Program-made: the position numbers and the translations under genes
Source: Cryptomeria japonica
Lineage: Eukaryota > Streptophyta > Pinopsida > Cupressales > Cupressaceae
Length of the DNA: 64,000 nt
NCBI RefSeq assembly: GCF_030272615.1
Contig: NC_081413.1
Span: 564,388,010 to 564,452,009, forward strand
Direction of reading: 5' to 3'
Notes under the pieces: model-generated
The model's input: only the letters and a program-made list of their open reading frames with translations
Databases searched by the model: none
What the model was told of the DNA's origin: nothing
Shown: positions 21,614-34,290 of the stretch, in pieces
Numbering within the stretch: position 1 is the stretch's first letter
Layout: the number at the start of each line of letters is the position of its first letter

Positions 21614-21871
21614 TGTTTGCCCTCTTAGGTGAATAACTTAAAGCACACAGATAAAACACGTAATGCAGAATAATAATGCCATAGATATCAGATTTTATTC
21701 CATTCATAATCGTTGTTGTCCACAAGTTACATTCGGAAGTATATAAAGATGTTGAGGGGGTGCAAGCGCCAACCGTCACACCGCAACTGCCACCCCTCGG
21801 TTGCCAACTAACCAACATAATTACAACTTAATTAACTAGTTTTATTTCCGTGTACAATAGTGCCGCCAACA
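21614..21871 (-). repeat. 5' LTR of the gag-only element
   Basis: 258 bp, closely matching 16347-16618 by eye. On the minus strand the PBS TGGCGTCGTTGCCTAGACG starts two bases after it (21592-21611). Confidence 0.9.
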
Positions 21872-21876
21872 ATGAT

Positions 21877-24027
21877 TATCGACAAAACAACTAGAGAATA
21901 TTATTGATTTTTTGTCTATTCAAATGATAAAATCAATTTAAACACTAAAAACATGTCAAATTTGGGTGAGCTTAGTTGGAAATATATCTCAAACTCCTTA
22001 GAAAAACATATGCCATGAAAAAGGCTCAAGCCTAAAAGATCCTAAGAAATCATGAATCTAATTCCAAGTAGCTTGGGCTCTAGGAACCACAAGGCACTTG
22101 AGGGTCTCTAACTATCCACAAAATGGATAAACAATAAGCTAAGTAAGCCTAATGCCAATAAGAAGGCCTTGATAAAGAATATATCAAGCAAAATGGACAA
22201 GCTCTAACTCAAGGATAGTTGACCCTAGGCTCTAAAATCTATAGTGCCAAGATCCTACAAAGACTAAAGAAGCCATATGTAATTTAATTTTGAAACCATA
22301 TGAAAGTGTAGAAAGACTCAAGTGTGTCACTTCCATGGTTATACCTACAATATGGTGTATCTAGATACCATTTTTAATATTTTTGCCATGGTTTGAAACA
22401 TCTTGTCCCATAGAATAGTGTGGAAAGTCCTCATTAGAAATCCTATGTTTCATTGTGGCCACTAACTAAGAAAGAAAAAAAGATTAGGCAAAGTCTTTAT
22501 TCATTTGTGGTAGAATTCCAAAGCATGCACCCAACATGTCTTGACAAGGGGTCAATGTAACATGCTCATTGTTCTACCCACAAGTGAAAGAAATAAACTT
22601 CCAACATACAAAAAATAAAAAATTTCATTTTTCCATTTCATAAACAATATGCATATTTGAAATTAATCTCATTTCAACTTTTCCATTGTATCATAAATTA
22701 TATTCATAAACATATGAAAGTATTTGCATTTTCTTTTTCAAATTTCCATATACTTTAGGAATATTTGAATACATACAAAGCTTCTGGAAGCTTAATGAAA
22801 CACAAGTAATACAAATGGTCTAGATGTCCTTGCTGGCATACATCCTCAAATATCGGCTACCAACTACATGAGGAAGAGCATCACTCAAGCACTCTTCCAC
22901 CCAACCAATATTTTATAGTCCTATGTGCCTCTTCTAATAGAAGCGACCCGACCCTTCAATGAAGAGTTTGGTTTGGTGACCTCACATTAATAGCCTTATG
23001 AGTATAGTGTTGTGTCCTACATAACTAGAGCTACCGTACATTAGATACAACCTACATGTATGGCGTTGCATGTCCAACATGTAAACCTGGATCACAGTGA
23101 ATTGACAGTGTAGACAGTGGCAACCTACACTACTTTGGCCAAAGAATTCATCACCCTGTACTTTGAGTGAGAGTTGTATGCCCACCCACTTCATTGCTCT
23201 ATTTGGTAATCTAACCATTTATTCTATTTCCCATACCTTTCCCACAAGATTAATAATAGAATAACTATCTAGGTTATTCCCATCCACAGATTGCCCTAAT
23301 CCTAGTATTAACCAAATCAATCATTCCTATATACTAAAGATACATAGCATAGCATGGCACTATCTTAGATATTACATATATATGTGTAAATTTAATCATA
23401 AAGATTATCAAGTTTCGATCAACTCAAGAATGCATATCCTACAAGTAACTCATTTTCAATCATTGCTTTAATTAAGCTTATGCAACATCATAATATATTT
23501 ATAACATATCTCAATATAAAAGAAAAGATATAATCCTCAAGCTTGGATTATAGATTCCACGCAAATAATGATTCCTCCTCACAATCACGTTGGCTTCACA
23601 ACTTATCCGCTAAAATAAAAATTCACAAACTCTCAATGATAACAACTAACCTACTCTCTCACTATATATGAGCTATTCTCTTTCTCTTGCCAATGAAGAT
23701 TAATGAAAACAATGAACAATAAGCAAAAGGAAATTATGGAGACGAAAGGATGAGATGAGAATGAAATGCGAGAGATGCTCAAGAAGAAAGAGAGCTCCTC
23801 TATTTATACATAAGTTTGAGAGACTTAAAGCTATAATTAAGTTCTCAGAATTGCCACCACACTCTCCCATTACCACCACTAAGACTATGTGGCTTCTCTT
23901 CTAATTACGAAGTCAACACATAGATAGTCCTACAAAATACTACTATGAATCATCCTTAATATTATACTTAGTCAATTATGATTAGTTATCATTAATCGTT
24001 TACCTAAAGAATTAGGCTTCTACCTCT
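21877..24027. other. AT-rich DNA, no gene recognised
   Basis: Two kb of host sequence between two retroelements. Only short frames, with no domain or repeat boundary found. Confidence 0.5.
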
Positions 24028-24032
24028 AATTA

Positions 24033-25848
24033 TGTCATAACCCTCTTTCTCTATCTTGATAAAAACTTGCTACTATCATTGTTATTATTATATTTCATAT
24101 CATTTTGTGATTATTGTTAGTTAGAAGCGTTTTATTTATTAAGGGTGAAATTATTTTAATAAAACTAGATAGTGGACACACACACACGAGATCATAAATT
24201 TAATTGGCAATTATCTTTTTATTCAAAAATACCAATTGCGCACATGTCGTAGGAGGAAGTAAGAAGCTTCTAGAAGTAATTTCAAAATTCCATATTCTTG
24301 CACGTAACTCCTCCACTATGTCAACAATCAATTTTGGAAAAGAATCTCCATTTTCAATTAATTCTTTTGACAGTGGAAATGATGCATCTATTCTATATAT
24401 TGTATGCTAACTTTTGAAAAAGGAGTCTATTGCTTTTGGATGAAAAGTAATTTCTTGAATTCTTGCAAAAACATGTTAGTAGTAGGTAGATTTTGTAGAC
24501 AATTGTATCGTAGGAGAGGTTTTTTTTTCAATCTTTTGAAGAGATATTACCAAGCTAGAAGGAAGGTTTGAAGGTGGGTAGTAGGGAGATTTGGAGGTGA
24601 TTCAACAACAAGCGATTCAACCAATCTAGGTTTCCTTCTTGTCTACTTCTTGTTTTGAAATAAATCTTATGTAGTTAAAAAGGAAAGAAAGAAAGAAATC
24701 TATTTGCATGCATTTTTCTATGATGAATTTGTGTAGATTTTGATAGTGAAGATTATATACAAACATGGGATAAAAAAATTTGTTTAAAGGATAGATATGC
24801 AAATGAGTAATATCTTTAAAACTCTTCTATTTTCTTCACTTTGGTTCTATTTCTTTTCAAGGAAATTTTAGTTTTCAAAAACAAGTAGAATGAGATATAT
24901 TAGGAATAAATATTTTTATTTTTTTTTCAAAAATGAGAATCAGATTAGAATAATATAAATATTTTTTTGAGATTCATGCATTTATCTCTGTGAAAGAAAA
25001 TAAATAAATAAATCTATTCCTCAAACACAATTAGCCTTTTGTGAATATGTGCTATGTGGATAAGTATCTTTGTGTAGATAATTAAACTCTAGATGTGAAT
25101 AAATATTTTCAACTCCCTGATTATTTATTCCTTTGAGTTCATCATTTCTCAAAATAGTTTACATTAAACCATAGTTATAAAATAGAACTACATACTCTAC
25201 GCCTTGATCTCGTGGCGAAACGGGTATGTAGGCAGTCTAGGGATGGAGTTGTCCCTAGTACTCAGGTGTTCAGGGATGGGGTCTAGGATTTTGGTTAAAG
25301 TGAGTAGATGGTTTATTTGAATATCCTTAGTTTCTTAATCAAAGGGTGCAAAATTAATAATTGGAAGATAAAATATATTTCAACGCATGCTCGAAAGGAA
25401 TCTCGTACGGATTTGCTTGACTTCCGGAGGCCTTAGGCCAAATTATGAGGTGGAACTCAAGCTTATATTATGTTATTTTATTTACTCCTAAGGACGACGA
25501 CCTTGGTGCACTCCTAGTAGAGGAGTGTAATCTTTAGAGAGTGACTTAGGACCCAGATGGTCCCGATCAGTCTAAGTCTCTGGCCAAAGCACTTCCTATC
25601 CTGAATTGGATAGATGCCTAACCCATTTGGGTAGATGCATGTCCCGAATTGGCTAGATGAGATACCATGTCCCATATGGATAGATGCCTAACTCGTATGG
25701 TTAGATGCCTATCCTGGTTGGATTGATTCTTATCCTGTTTGGATAGATGTACCTAAGTATGCGATTGAATCAAACATAATTAAGAATAAATGATTTATTA
25801 AAAAAAAAATAGTCAAAAATTTTGGTTTAAGTAAAGTGGGTTATTACA
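24033..25848 (+). repeat. 5' LTR of the gypsy element, 1816 bp
   Basis: Starts TGTCATAACC, ends GGTTATTACA. It aligns throughout with 41559-43602 apart from the SINE in the latter. It contains a palindromic minisatellite at 25597-25750. Confidence 0.92.
25597..25750. repeat. Palindromic minisatellite in gypsy LTR
   Basis: About six units near 25 bp of the type GATGCCTATCCCGTTTGGATA, where TATCC pairs with GGATA. The same array is in the 3' LTR at about 43350-43502, so it predates insertion. Confidence 0.8.
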
Positions 25849-25850
25849 TG

Positions 25851-25868
25851 TGGTACCAGAATGAAGGT
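25851..25868 (+). other. Primer-binding site of the gypsy element
   Basis: TGGTACCAGAATGAAGG begins two bases after the LTR. It is one base away from the initiator-Met type start TGGTATCAGA. Confidence 0.65.
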
Positions 25869-25995
25869 TCAAGTCTAAGCCTTGAGCTCACTTCAACTTA
25901 TGCAATCTAAAGGAGTATTGTGTAAGTAGTTGAAAGTGGCAGAGATAAAATTGTTATATCTTAACTAAGAAATTTAAATTTCAAGAAAAACCTAG

Positions 25996-27205
25996 ATGGC
26001 AAGAGGAAGAGGAATACATACTACCACTACTAGGAGACAAAGGGAACCTAACCATGAAGAAACCCATGAAGGAAATCAACAAGACCAAGGGAATAATGAA
26101 GATGAGGTTGAAGCTATAATCAACTTGCTAACCAAACAAAGGGATAAGATCAACTCCTTGGAGTCAATCAATGTAGGACCTCAGGGAAAAGTAGAATGAC
26201 ATCAAAAATAGAAGTGGAGTTGAAAATGGGAACCTTGGCAACAATTGAGGGAATGAGCTATACAATAGGAGGGAAAATAATATATAGGAGTTATCTAAGG
26301 ATTTGTAGAAAATCACCGCACCTAAATTTGATGGAAAGCAAATTGGCGAACGAGCTGAAAATTGGTTGAATGAGATGGAAATATACTTTGAGCTAAGGGA
26401 ATTTAGTGAAACAACCAAGGCCTTGTGGGGTTCCTATCAACTCACCTCAAAAGCAGCTAGTTGGTGGACCAACACTAAGGAAAAAAATGGGTATAGCAGG
26501 GACACAATAACATGGGATAAATTTGTTCAGCATTTTCATAAAAGCTGATTGCCACAATTGTTCTTTGATGAGAAGGCGGCAAAATTCCATAACCTTCAAC
26601 AAGGGAACTTGACAGCTCAACAGTATTGAGATAAGTTTGCTAAATTGTTAAAGTATGTACCCATGTATCAGAAGGATGAGAAAGGTCAAGCCAGGAAGTT
26701 CATTTTGGGGCTAAACACCAACATAGGGGCAAAAGTTGACATGCATGGATCTAAAAGCATAAATGACGTACTTGAAAAGTCCTTGAAGCAAGAAATAAAT
26801 ATTCAAGTCCTAGCAACAACAAGGTAGAATTTCAATGGGAATCACTCATTTAAAAGGAAGCAATAATTCAAGGGGAACACCAATTTCAACAAGAATCAAA
26901 GGAACAATTCATTTGAAAGGAGGCCACCTCCTAATCAATTGCATAGGAATGGAAATAATAATAATAACAGGGGCAATTATAATAGGAATGACCAGCACAA
27001 TAGGATAACTTATCCACCAAGGCCCAATGAAGCAAGGAATGATCCTCCTCAGAATCAAGTAAAGCGGGGACCACCAGGTGGGTGTTTTATGTGTGGGGGG
27101 AACCATTTTTCTAGAGAATGTCCAAGAATGCAAGGTCAAATTAGGGCCAACCAACCTCAACAAAGGATTCATGCAACAATTAGGAACCAAAGAACTAGGT
27201 TTTAG
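25996..27205 (+). pseudogene. Gypsy gag, decayed
   Basis: Starts MARGRG at 25996. A gag family block follows around 26330-26830 (WWTNTKEKNG, TWDKFVQHF, KFILGLN). An Asn-rich basic stretch leads to a zinc knuckle CFMCGGNHFSREC at about 27090-27130, with CX2CX3HX4C spacing. At least five stops or frameshifts interrupt it (near 26197, 26546, 26626, 26826). It would form the particle and bind RNA. Confidence 0.85.
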
Positions 27206-28600
27206 AATGTTCCCGTGAAAATTATAGGTACATTGTTTGAAAAACCGATTTCAATTCTAATTGACACTGGGTCATCTGAATGTTTCATTTCACCCGAATT
27301 AGTAAGAAAAAATACATTAAGAGTTAAACAAATGGAGTCATCATGGATGGTTCAATATGGGGACAAGGCAACTAGGGAAGTAACCAAGTGTTTACCAATA
27401 GCATGTTGGCAATTGACACTCATCTGGGATAATGGTGTTGTCATTGATGGAAACACACATCATTTTGGGTTGGATACTTATCCGGTATCCACCGATATTC
27501 ATGGTTTAACATCCGACATTCAAGGAAACTGATAGGCAAGGGAAACCGGCAAACTAGGAACCGGTATGTGGAAGCTGACATAGGAGATTGATCCGGCAAA
27601 GGTTAAAGCGGCAACAGTCACGAAGATTAATGCTTATATTTTTGTTTGGGCCGACATGTAATTACATTGTAATATGATTGTAGGCCGACATAAGGCATTC
27701 ATGTTTATGTATGTAAGGGTATATAAGTCATTCCGATTAGGTCATTTGGATATATAGGTGTGATATGTAATGTAATATTGTGTGAGCGAGATCTTGATCG
27801 ACATATTGCAAATGTAATGATCTATAGTTGGTCTTGGTTGATTGTCAAGAGGATTTGAAAGGGAATTAGGTTACCGGTAAGGAAGGAGGTAGTATTAACC
27901 GGTACAATCTGAGCTTGAACTAGAACTCATCCAGCATATCAGATGCACTTTCAGAGTTCAGATTTTTTATTGTAATTCAATATTTCATATCTATAGTCAG
28001 TGAGGCTCCTTTGTGATGAGCAGTGTGCTCTAGGTGGTATGCCTTCCTGCATGTGCAGGCCCCTAGTGTAATATTTATTCATTTGGCGAGTGGATAGATA
28101 TTGTGGGTCATCAATCCCACTGTGGTTTTTCCTCTTTGAGGTTTTCCACATATAAGTCTATGTGTTATGGTGTTCATCTTTGTGGTTGCATTATTATCAC
28201 TTGCTGTTATTTTCTTTTATGCATACTGGTTACTGAGTTGTTTTGTTAATAAGGTTAAAATTAATCATATTGGTAGAACACTAATTTACCCCCCCTCTCA
28301 GTGTTCCTGGATTCCAACATAGCAAGGGTACAATTTCCTAAATTTGAAACAAGGGTAGATCTTTATGTGGAACCCCTAGGGTTATATGACGTAATTATTG
28401 GAATGAGTTGGCTAATAGATCATCAAGCTAGTGTGGATTTATACAACAAAGTAGTTGAGTGTTTGGATAACGGGGGAAGAAGGGTCAAAATTCAAGGAAA
28501 GTTTGAACCTATTAACATAGAAACCATATCAGCCATGCAATTAAAGAAGGAAGGGGGAAAAGGGGCCCTTACATATATGGTTGGAATTGATGAAGGATAA
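27206..28600 (+). pseudogene. Gypsy protease, split by a solo LTR
   Basis: An aspartic protease domain with active site DTGSSECF near 27258-27285. The frame runs to 27403 and resumes after 28324 without a shift once the insertion and one target-site copy are discounted. The second half has the LYDVIIGMSWL motif. It ends at a stop near 28598. The interruption is a 916 bp copia LTR. Confidence 0.85.
27404..28319 (+). mobile_element. Solo copia LTR, 916 bp, in the gypsy protease
   Basis: Starts TGTTGGCAATTGAC and ends GGATTCCAACA. Perfect target duplication TAGCA at 27399-27403 and 28320-28324. It carries the copia LTR signature GGTTTTTCC...GGTTTTCC at about 28123-28148. No PBS or coding sequence adjoins it. 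Confidence 0.9.
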
Positions 28601-29308
28601 GAGGAAAATACTCCAAATTTTGAAAATACCCCCTTCTTAAGAGAATTCAAGGATGTATTTCCAGAAGAATTACCTTGCTTACCCCCTAGAAGAAAGTTTG
28701 ACTTTTCAATCGACATTTTGCCAAGAGTTGAACCAGTATCAAGGGAACCTTACCAGATGAATACAACTAAATTACAAGAACTCAAAATGCAACTGGAGGA
28801 ACTCTTAGCTAAGGGATTAATAAGGCCAAGTGTATCACCATGGGGAGCGACAGTCTTATTTGTTAAGAAGAAGGATGGGACCTTAAGACTATGCATTGAC
28901 TATAGGATGTTGAACAAGGTCACAATAAAGAATAGGTACCACTTACCCCAAATAGAGGATCTTTTTCATTAAATGAAGGGAGCAACAATGTTTTCAAAGA
29001 TAGACCTTCAATCAGGATATCATCAACTCGAGATTAAGGAAGAAGAAATTCCTAAGACAACCTTTAGGACAAGATATGGGCATTATGAATTCATAATAGT
29101 ACCCTTTAGTGTAACCAATTCTCTAGCTTCATTTATGAACCTGATGAATAGTGTGCTTCATGACTATTTGGACAAATTTGTCTTGGTATTTTTGGATGAC
29201 ATCTTGATTTACTCTATAAATGAGGAGGAACATTTAGTGCACCTACAATTGGTTTTGCAAGGGTTAAGGGAACATAAGCTATACGGGAAGCTATCAAAAT
29301 GTGCCTTC
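28601..29308 (+). pseudogene. Gypsy reverse transcriptase, N-terminal part
   Basis: RT motifs in order: [41 protein letters not shown] (motif A) and the catalytic FLDD at about 29190-29205. A stop sits after LFH near 28970. The usual PFGLTNAP block is altered to PFSVTNSLA. The frame is cut at 29308 by the copia insertion and resumes at 39345. Confidence 0.9.
29304..29308. repeat. Target-site duplication of nested copia, left copy
   Basis: CCTTC, repeated at 39340-39344. Confidence 0.85.
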
Positions 29309-29666
29309 TATTGGCATCGCATGAATATTGTTTTGGAGAAGTGCAGTGTTGTGATTGATGTCAATAGCAACCGGTAATGAAGATGTAAAGTAACTGGTAG
29401 TAAAGAAGGAAAGCAACCGGTAGTAAAGCAGGAAAGCAACCGATGGTAAAGAAGTGAAGGCAACCGGTAGTAAAGCAATGAAAGAAACCGGTATTGAAGC
29501 AGAGAGATCAATTGGTAACCCTAACTCGTTGAGAAGCAAAACCCTAACCGATGGAGCTTGGAGATCGGTTGTGATGATCTATGACCGAATGATGATCAAA
29601 GATTAAGATGCCACATATGCATGTTGCATGTGATGAGTTTTGAAATGGATTTGGCACGTAGAGATA

Positions 29667-29710
29667 GGGTAAGTGCAAGAAGTTGTGTCCACTTTTTGGC
29701 CAAAAAGTGG
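29667..29710. repeat. Left terminal inverted repeat
   Basis: Contains its own palindrome CCACTTTTTGGCCAAAAAGTGG at 29689-29710 as an extra segment relative to the right end. Confidence 0.8.
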
Positions 29711-30555
29711 AAGTTTTTTCCCTTTTTTTTCGATTTCGTCCCGTTTGACCTAAATATTTGAGGCACTTAAAGAATGAATCTTAAAAAAATTCAGTAATAG
29801 AAAATGTAGTGCTCAAAGTCTAATTTCCAAATATGTAATTTATTTTAATACCCAGATCTTAAAAATGAAGTTTGAATAGGCATTACTAAAACCTATAGTT
29901 TTAAAGTCACTTTTTAGGACCATACCATGCCCGTGTACGACAAACATAATTTTACCTAAATGAATTTTTTTTTATAAATTCTTTTGGGAAAAGATTTATA
30001 ACTCACTCACCTTTGATGAGAATATTTTTTTGTAATTTTTTTTTGCATTTTTTTTTTTTGTTAATTTTTTATTGGGCATAATCATTGTTTTGAAAAATTC
30101 TTGTGTACGACAAGCATAATTTGACCTAAACTTAACATTTTTTGGTTTTTTTTTTTTTTTAACTGTATAGAATTGTCTCTAGTTTGATGCCATGTAATTT
30201 TTTTTTCAAAAACTTAAAAACAAAAAAGTTATTAAAAAACAAAAAAAACCATGTTATTTCGAGTTTATAGACCTCTTTCATTAGTAATTATTTTAAAAAT
30301 AAAAATATTGATCAATTTTTTTAAAAAATTACATATTTAGAATATAGATAGTCTCTACTATAATGGGTTTTCATTGTTTAAAAAAATTCTGATGATTTGG
30401 TGTTCAAATATATTTTTGAAGTCATTATTTTATATGAAGATTGATTTGGCCTTCAAGTTGCAGGTCAAACCAGGTCCAAGCCTAAGGGTCGGCTCTCCAA
30501 GCCATTTCCCAAGCCAAAAACCGAAGCTACAACCAAACCATAGTTGAAATTTTTA

Positions 30556-30640
30556 GAAACGGGATCCCGTTTCATTTTCTAAAATAATTAAAAAAATGTT
30601 TAGCACACGGGATCTCGTTTCAAAACGGGATCCTGTTTTG
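30556..30640. repeat. Left subterminal GGGATCCC palindromes
   Basis: Three copies of an ACGGGATCCCGT-type palindrome. The first, GAAACGGGATCCCGTTTC, is a perfect 18 bp palindrome. These are candidate protein-binding sites. Confidence 0.8.
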
Positions 30641-30884
30641 TTTTTGTTTTTTTTTTATATTAATTTTTTTTTTTAATTTTTTTTTTTTAAAACAAACAAA
30701 CTATATATAAATGAAATATTAAATTTAAGTTTAAGTCATATTTCCCTTTGTCTTTTTCCTTTCTTATACTTTAAGTTATATTTTATGTATATATTAGCAG
30801 GATGTTTGAGAATGGTTTCAGATCTCTAAGAGTTATAATATACAAATTCTAGATTTTAGAAGATCTTATAAATTGTGATGTAAT

Positions 30885-33800
30885 AGGACTTATAATATCA
30901 TAACACGACCTATTATGTCATAATAAGTCTCATTGGTACATAATAGGTCTTAATGTGTCATAATAGGTCCTATTGTGACATAATACGACCTATTACGTCA
31001 TAATAGGTCCTATTATGTCATAAGACCCCTCAAAAGAACCTATTATGACATTATACCTCTTAATAGGAACTATTATGACTTAAGACCCCTTAGTAAGACC
31101 TATTATGTCATAATAGGTCCTATAATGTCACAAGACTCCTTAAGAGGACATGTCATATCATAATAAGTCCTATTATGTCATAAGTCCCCTTAAGAGGATG
31201 TATTATTATATTATACCCCTTAGTAGGACCTATTGAAGGATATTATGTTATAATAGGACTGGTTATGACATAATAGGACCTATGATGACATAATAGGTCA
31301 TATTATGTCATCATAAGTCCTATTATGACATCATAGGTCATATTATGTCATAAAATCTCTTAAGAGGAACTATTATGACTTTATACCCCTTAGTAGGACT
31401 TGTTAAGAGGTATTATGTCATAACAAAACCTATTGTGACATAATAAGACCTATAATATCATAATATGATCTATTATGTCATAATAGGTTCTTTTGTGACA
31501 TAATAGGTCCTTTTGTGTCATAATACCCCTTAAGAGGACCTATTATGACATTATACCTCTTACTATGACCTATTATGACATAAGACCCCTTAGTAGGACC
31601 TATTATGACATAATAAGATTGATTATCATATAATAGGACTTATTGTGTCATATAGGTCCTATAAGGTCATAAGACCCCTTAAGAGAACCTGTTATGTCAT
31701 AATTGGTCCTATTATGTTATAAGACCCCTTAAGAGGACCTGTTATAACATTATGCCCCTCAGTAGGACCTGTTAAAGGGTATTGTGTTGTAAAAAGAGCA
31801 ATTATGACATAATATGATCTATGATGATGTAATAGGTCCTATTATGTCATCGTAGGTCCTATTATGACATCATAGGTCATATTATGTCATAAAACCCCTT
31901 AAGAGGACCTATTATGACTTTATACCCCTTACTAGGACATGTTAAGGGGTATTATGCCATAATAGGACCTATTACAATATAATAGGACCTATAATGTCAT
32001 AATACAACCTATTATGTCATAATAGGTCTCATTGTGACATAATAGGTCCTATTATGACATAATACGAACTATTATGTCATAATACAACCTATTATGTCAT
32101 AAGACCCCTTAAGAGGACCTATTTTGACATAAGACCCTTTAGTAGGACCTATTATGACATATCTAGAGAAAGATAAGTTGGTTGGAAGAGAGAGATGGTA
32201 TGTTTAGATTCTAGTTGAGGGGTATTATGTCACAACAGGACCTATTGTGACATAATAGGACCTATAATGTCATAATATGACCTATTGTGACATAATAGGT
32301 CCTATTGTGACATAATATGACCTATTATGTCATAATACCCCTTAAGAAGACCTATTATGACATTATACCTCTTACTAGGACCTATTATGACATAAGACCC
32401 CTTAGTAGAACCTATTATGACATAATATGATAGATTATCACATAATAGGACCTATTATGTCATAATAGGTCCTATTATTTCATAAGACCCCTCAAGAGGA
32501 CCTATTATGACATTATACCTCTTACTAGGACCTATTATGACATAAGACCCCTTAGTAGAACCTATTATGACATAATATGATAGATTATCACATAATAGGA
32601 CCTATTATGTCATAATAGGTCCTATTATGTCATAAGACCCCTCAAGAGGACCTATTATGACATTATACCTCTTACTAGGACCTATTATGACATAAGACGG
32701 ACCTTGGTAGGACCTATTATGACATAATAGGGTTTATTATCACATAATAGGACCTATTATGTCATAAGACCCCTTAAGAAGACCTGTCATGTCATAATAG
32801 GTCCTACTATGTCATAAGACCCCTTAAGGGGACCTATTATGACATTATACCCCTTACTAGGACCGGTTAAAGGGTATTATGTCATAATAGGACTAATAAT
32901 GACATAATAGGATCTATGATGATATAATAGGTCCTATTATGTCATCATAGGTCCTATTATGACATCATAGGTCATATTATGTCATAAAACCCCTTAAGAG
33001 GACCTATTATGACTTTATACCCCTTACTAGGACTTGTTAATGGGCATTATGTCATAATAGGACCTATTGTGACATAATAAGACCTATTGTGTCATAATAG
33101 GTCTCATTGTGACATAATAGGTCCTTTTATGACATAATATGACCTATTATGTCATAATACGACCTATTATATCACAAGATCCCTTAAGAGGACCTATTAC
33201 GACATTATACCTCTTACTAGGACCTATTATGACATAAGACCCCTTAGTAGGACCTATTATGACATAAGACCCCTTAGTCGGACCTATTGTGACATATGTA
33301 GAGAAAGATAAGTTGGTTGAGAGAGAGAGATGGTACTTTTAGAGAGAGTTAAGGGGTATTATGTCATAATAGGACCTATTGTGACATAATATGACCTATA
33401 ATGTCATAATACGACATGTTATGTCATAATAGGTCACATTGTGACATAATATGACGTATTATGTCACAATATGACTTATTATGTCATAATAGGACCTATA
33501 ATGTCATAATATGACTTATTATGTCGTAATAGGTCACATTGTGACATAATAGGACCAATTGTGACATAATAGGTCCTATTGTGACATAATACGACCTATT
33601 ATGTCATAAGACCCCTTAACAGGACCTATTATGACATAAGACCCCTTAGTAGGATCTATTATGACATAATAAGATCGATTATCACATATTAGGACCTATT
33701 ATGTCATAATAGGTCTTATAATGTCATAAGACCCCTTAAGAGGACCTAACATTATACCCCTTTGTAGGACCCGTTAAAGGGTATTATGTCATAATAAGAC

Positions 33801-33970
33801 TAATAATGACATAATAAGACCTATGATGATGTAATAGGTCTTATTATGTCATCATAGGTCTTATTATGACATCATAGGTCATATTATATCATAAAACCCC
33901 TTAAGAACACCTATTATGACTTTATACCCCTTACTAGGACTTGTTAAGGGGTATTATGTCATAATAGGAC
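30885..33970. repeat. 3.1 kb array of AT-rich palindromic units
   Basis: Nearly continuous copies of CCTATTATGTCATAATAGG and its complement, joined by GACCCCTTAAGAGG-like segments that are also palindromic. Units recur every 20-30 bp, so on the order of 100 copies. Higher-order structure is visible: a 150 bp unit repeated from 32368, and a roughly 1.1 kb unit marked by 'agagaaagataagttggttg' at 32164 and 33300. No open frames. Confidence 0.92.
32368..32695. repeat. 150 bp higher-order repeat within the array
   Basis: Units start at 32368, 32518 and 32668 (third partial). The first two differ at very few bases, so this duplication is recent compared with the array. Confidence 0.85.
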
Positions 33971-34202
33971 CTATGTTATGTAGGTAGGGGGTAAGGGGAG
34001 GTGTATAGAGATAGCAAAGATAAAGAGTAAAGAGTTAAGGGCGTGAGAGAGAGGTAGAGACATAGTTTTAGATTTTGGGAGAGAGGAGACAAAGTGAGAT
34101 AGAAAGGAAAAAAAAAAGACAAAGAGAAATGTGACTTATATATAAATTTTATATTTCATGTATATATATAGCTTGCATTAAAAAATAAAAATAAAAAAAT
34201 TT

Positions 34203-34290
34203 AAAACGGGATCCCGTTTCTAGATCTAGGCTCGGGATCCCGAAACTAAACAGGATCCCATTTCAAATTTTGGCTCGGGATCCCATTTCA
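34203..34290. repeat. Right subterminal GGGATCCC palindromes
   Basis: Four GGGATCCC cores within 90 bp, mirroring the left cluster at 30556-30640. Confidence 0.8.

Larger units (their letters stand above)
16347..21871 (-). mobile_element. Complete gag-only LTR retrotransposon (TR-GAG/LARD-like)
   Basis: 5.5 kb element on the minus strand with perfect target duplication ATGAT (16342-16346 and 21872-21876). LTRs are short: 258 bp (21614-21871, 5') and 272 bp (16347-16618, 3'), TG...CA bounded and very similar. A PBS starting TGGCGTCGTTGCC abuts the 5' LTR, and a PPT CTTTTGGGGGGGATGA abuts the 3' LTR. The interior has gag, four zinc knuckles and a protease-like domain, then about 2 kb of non-coding GC-rich DNA where RT, RNase H and integrase should be. 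The PBS type suggests the Tat-like gypsy group (inference). It would need another element's polymerase to move. Confidence 0.85.

Noticed and set aside
22982-23218. 78-codon minus-strand frame as a gene
   Set aside because: No domain, no splice context, and surrounded by non-coding AT-rich DNA.
30885-33970. CRISPR-like regular repeats
   Set aside because: There are no unique spacers of constant length, the units are palindromic and drift continuously, and the array is inside a TIR element in plant DNA.
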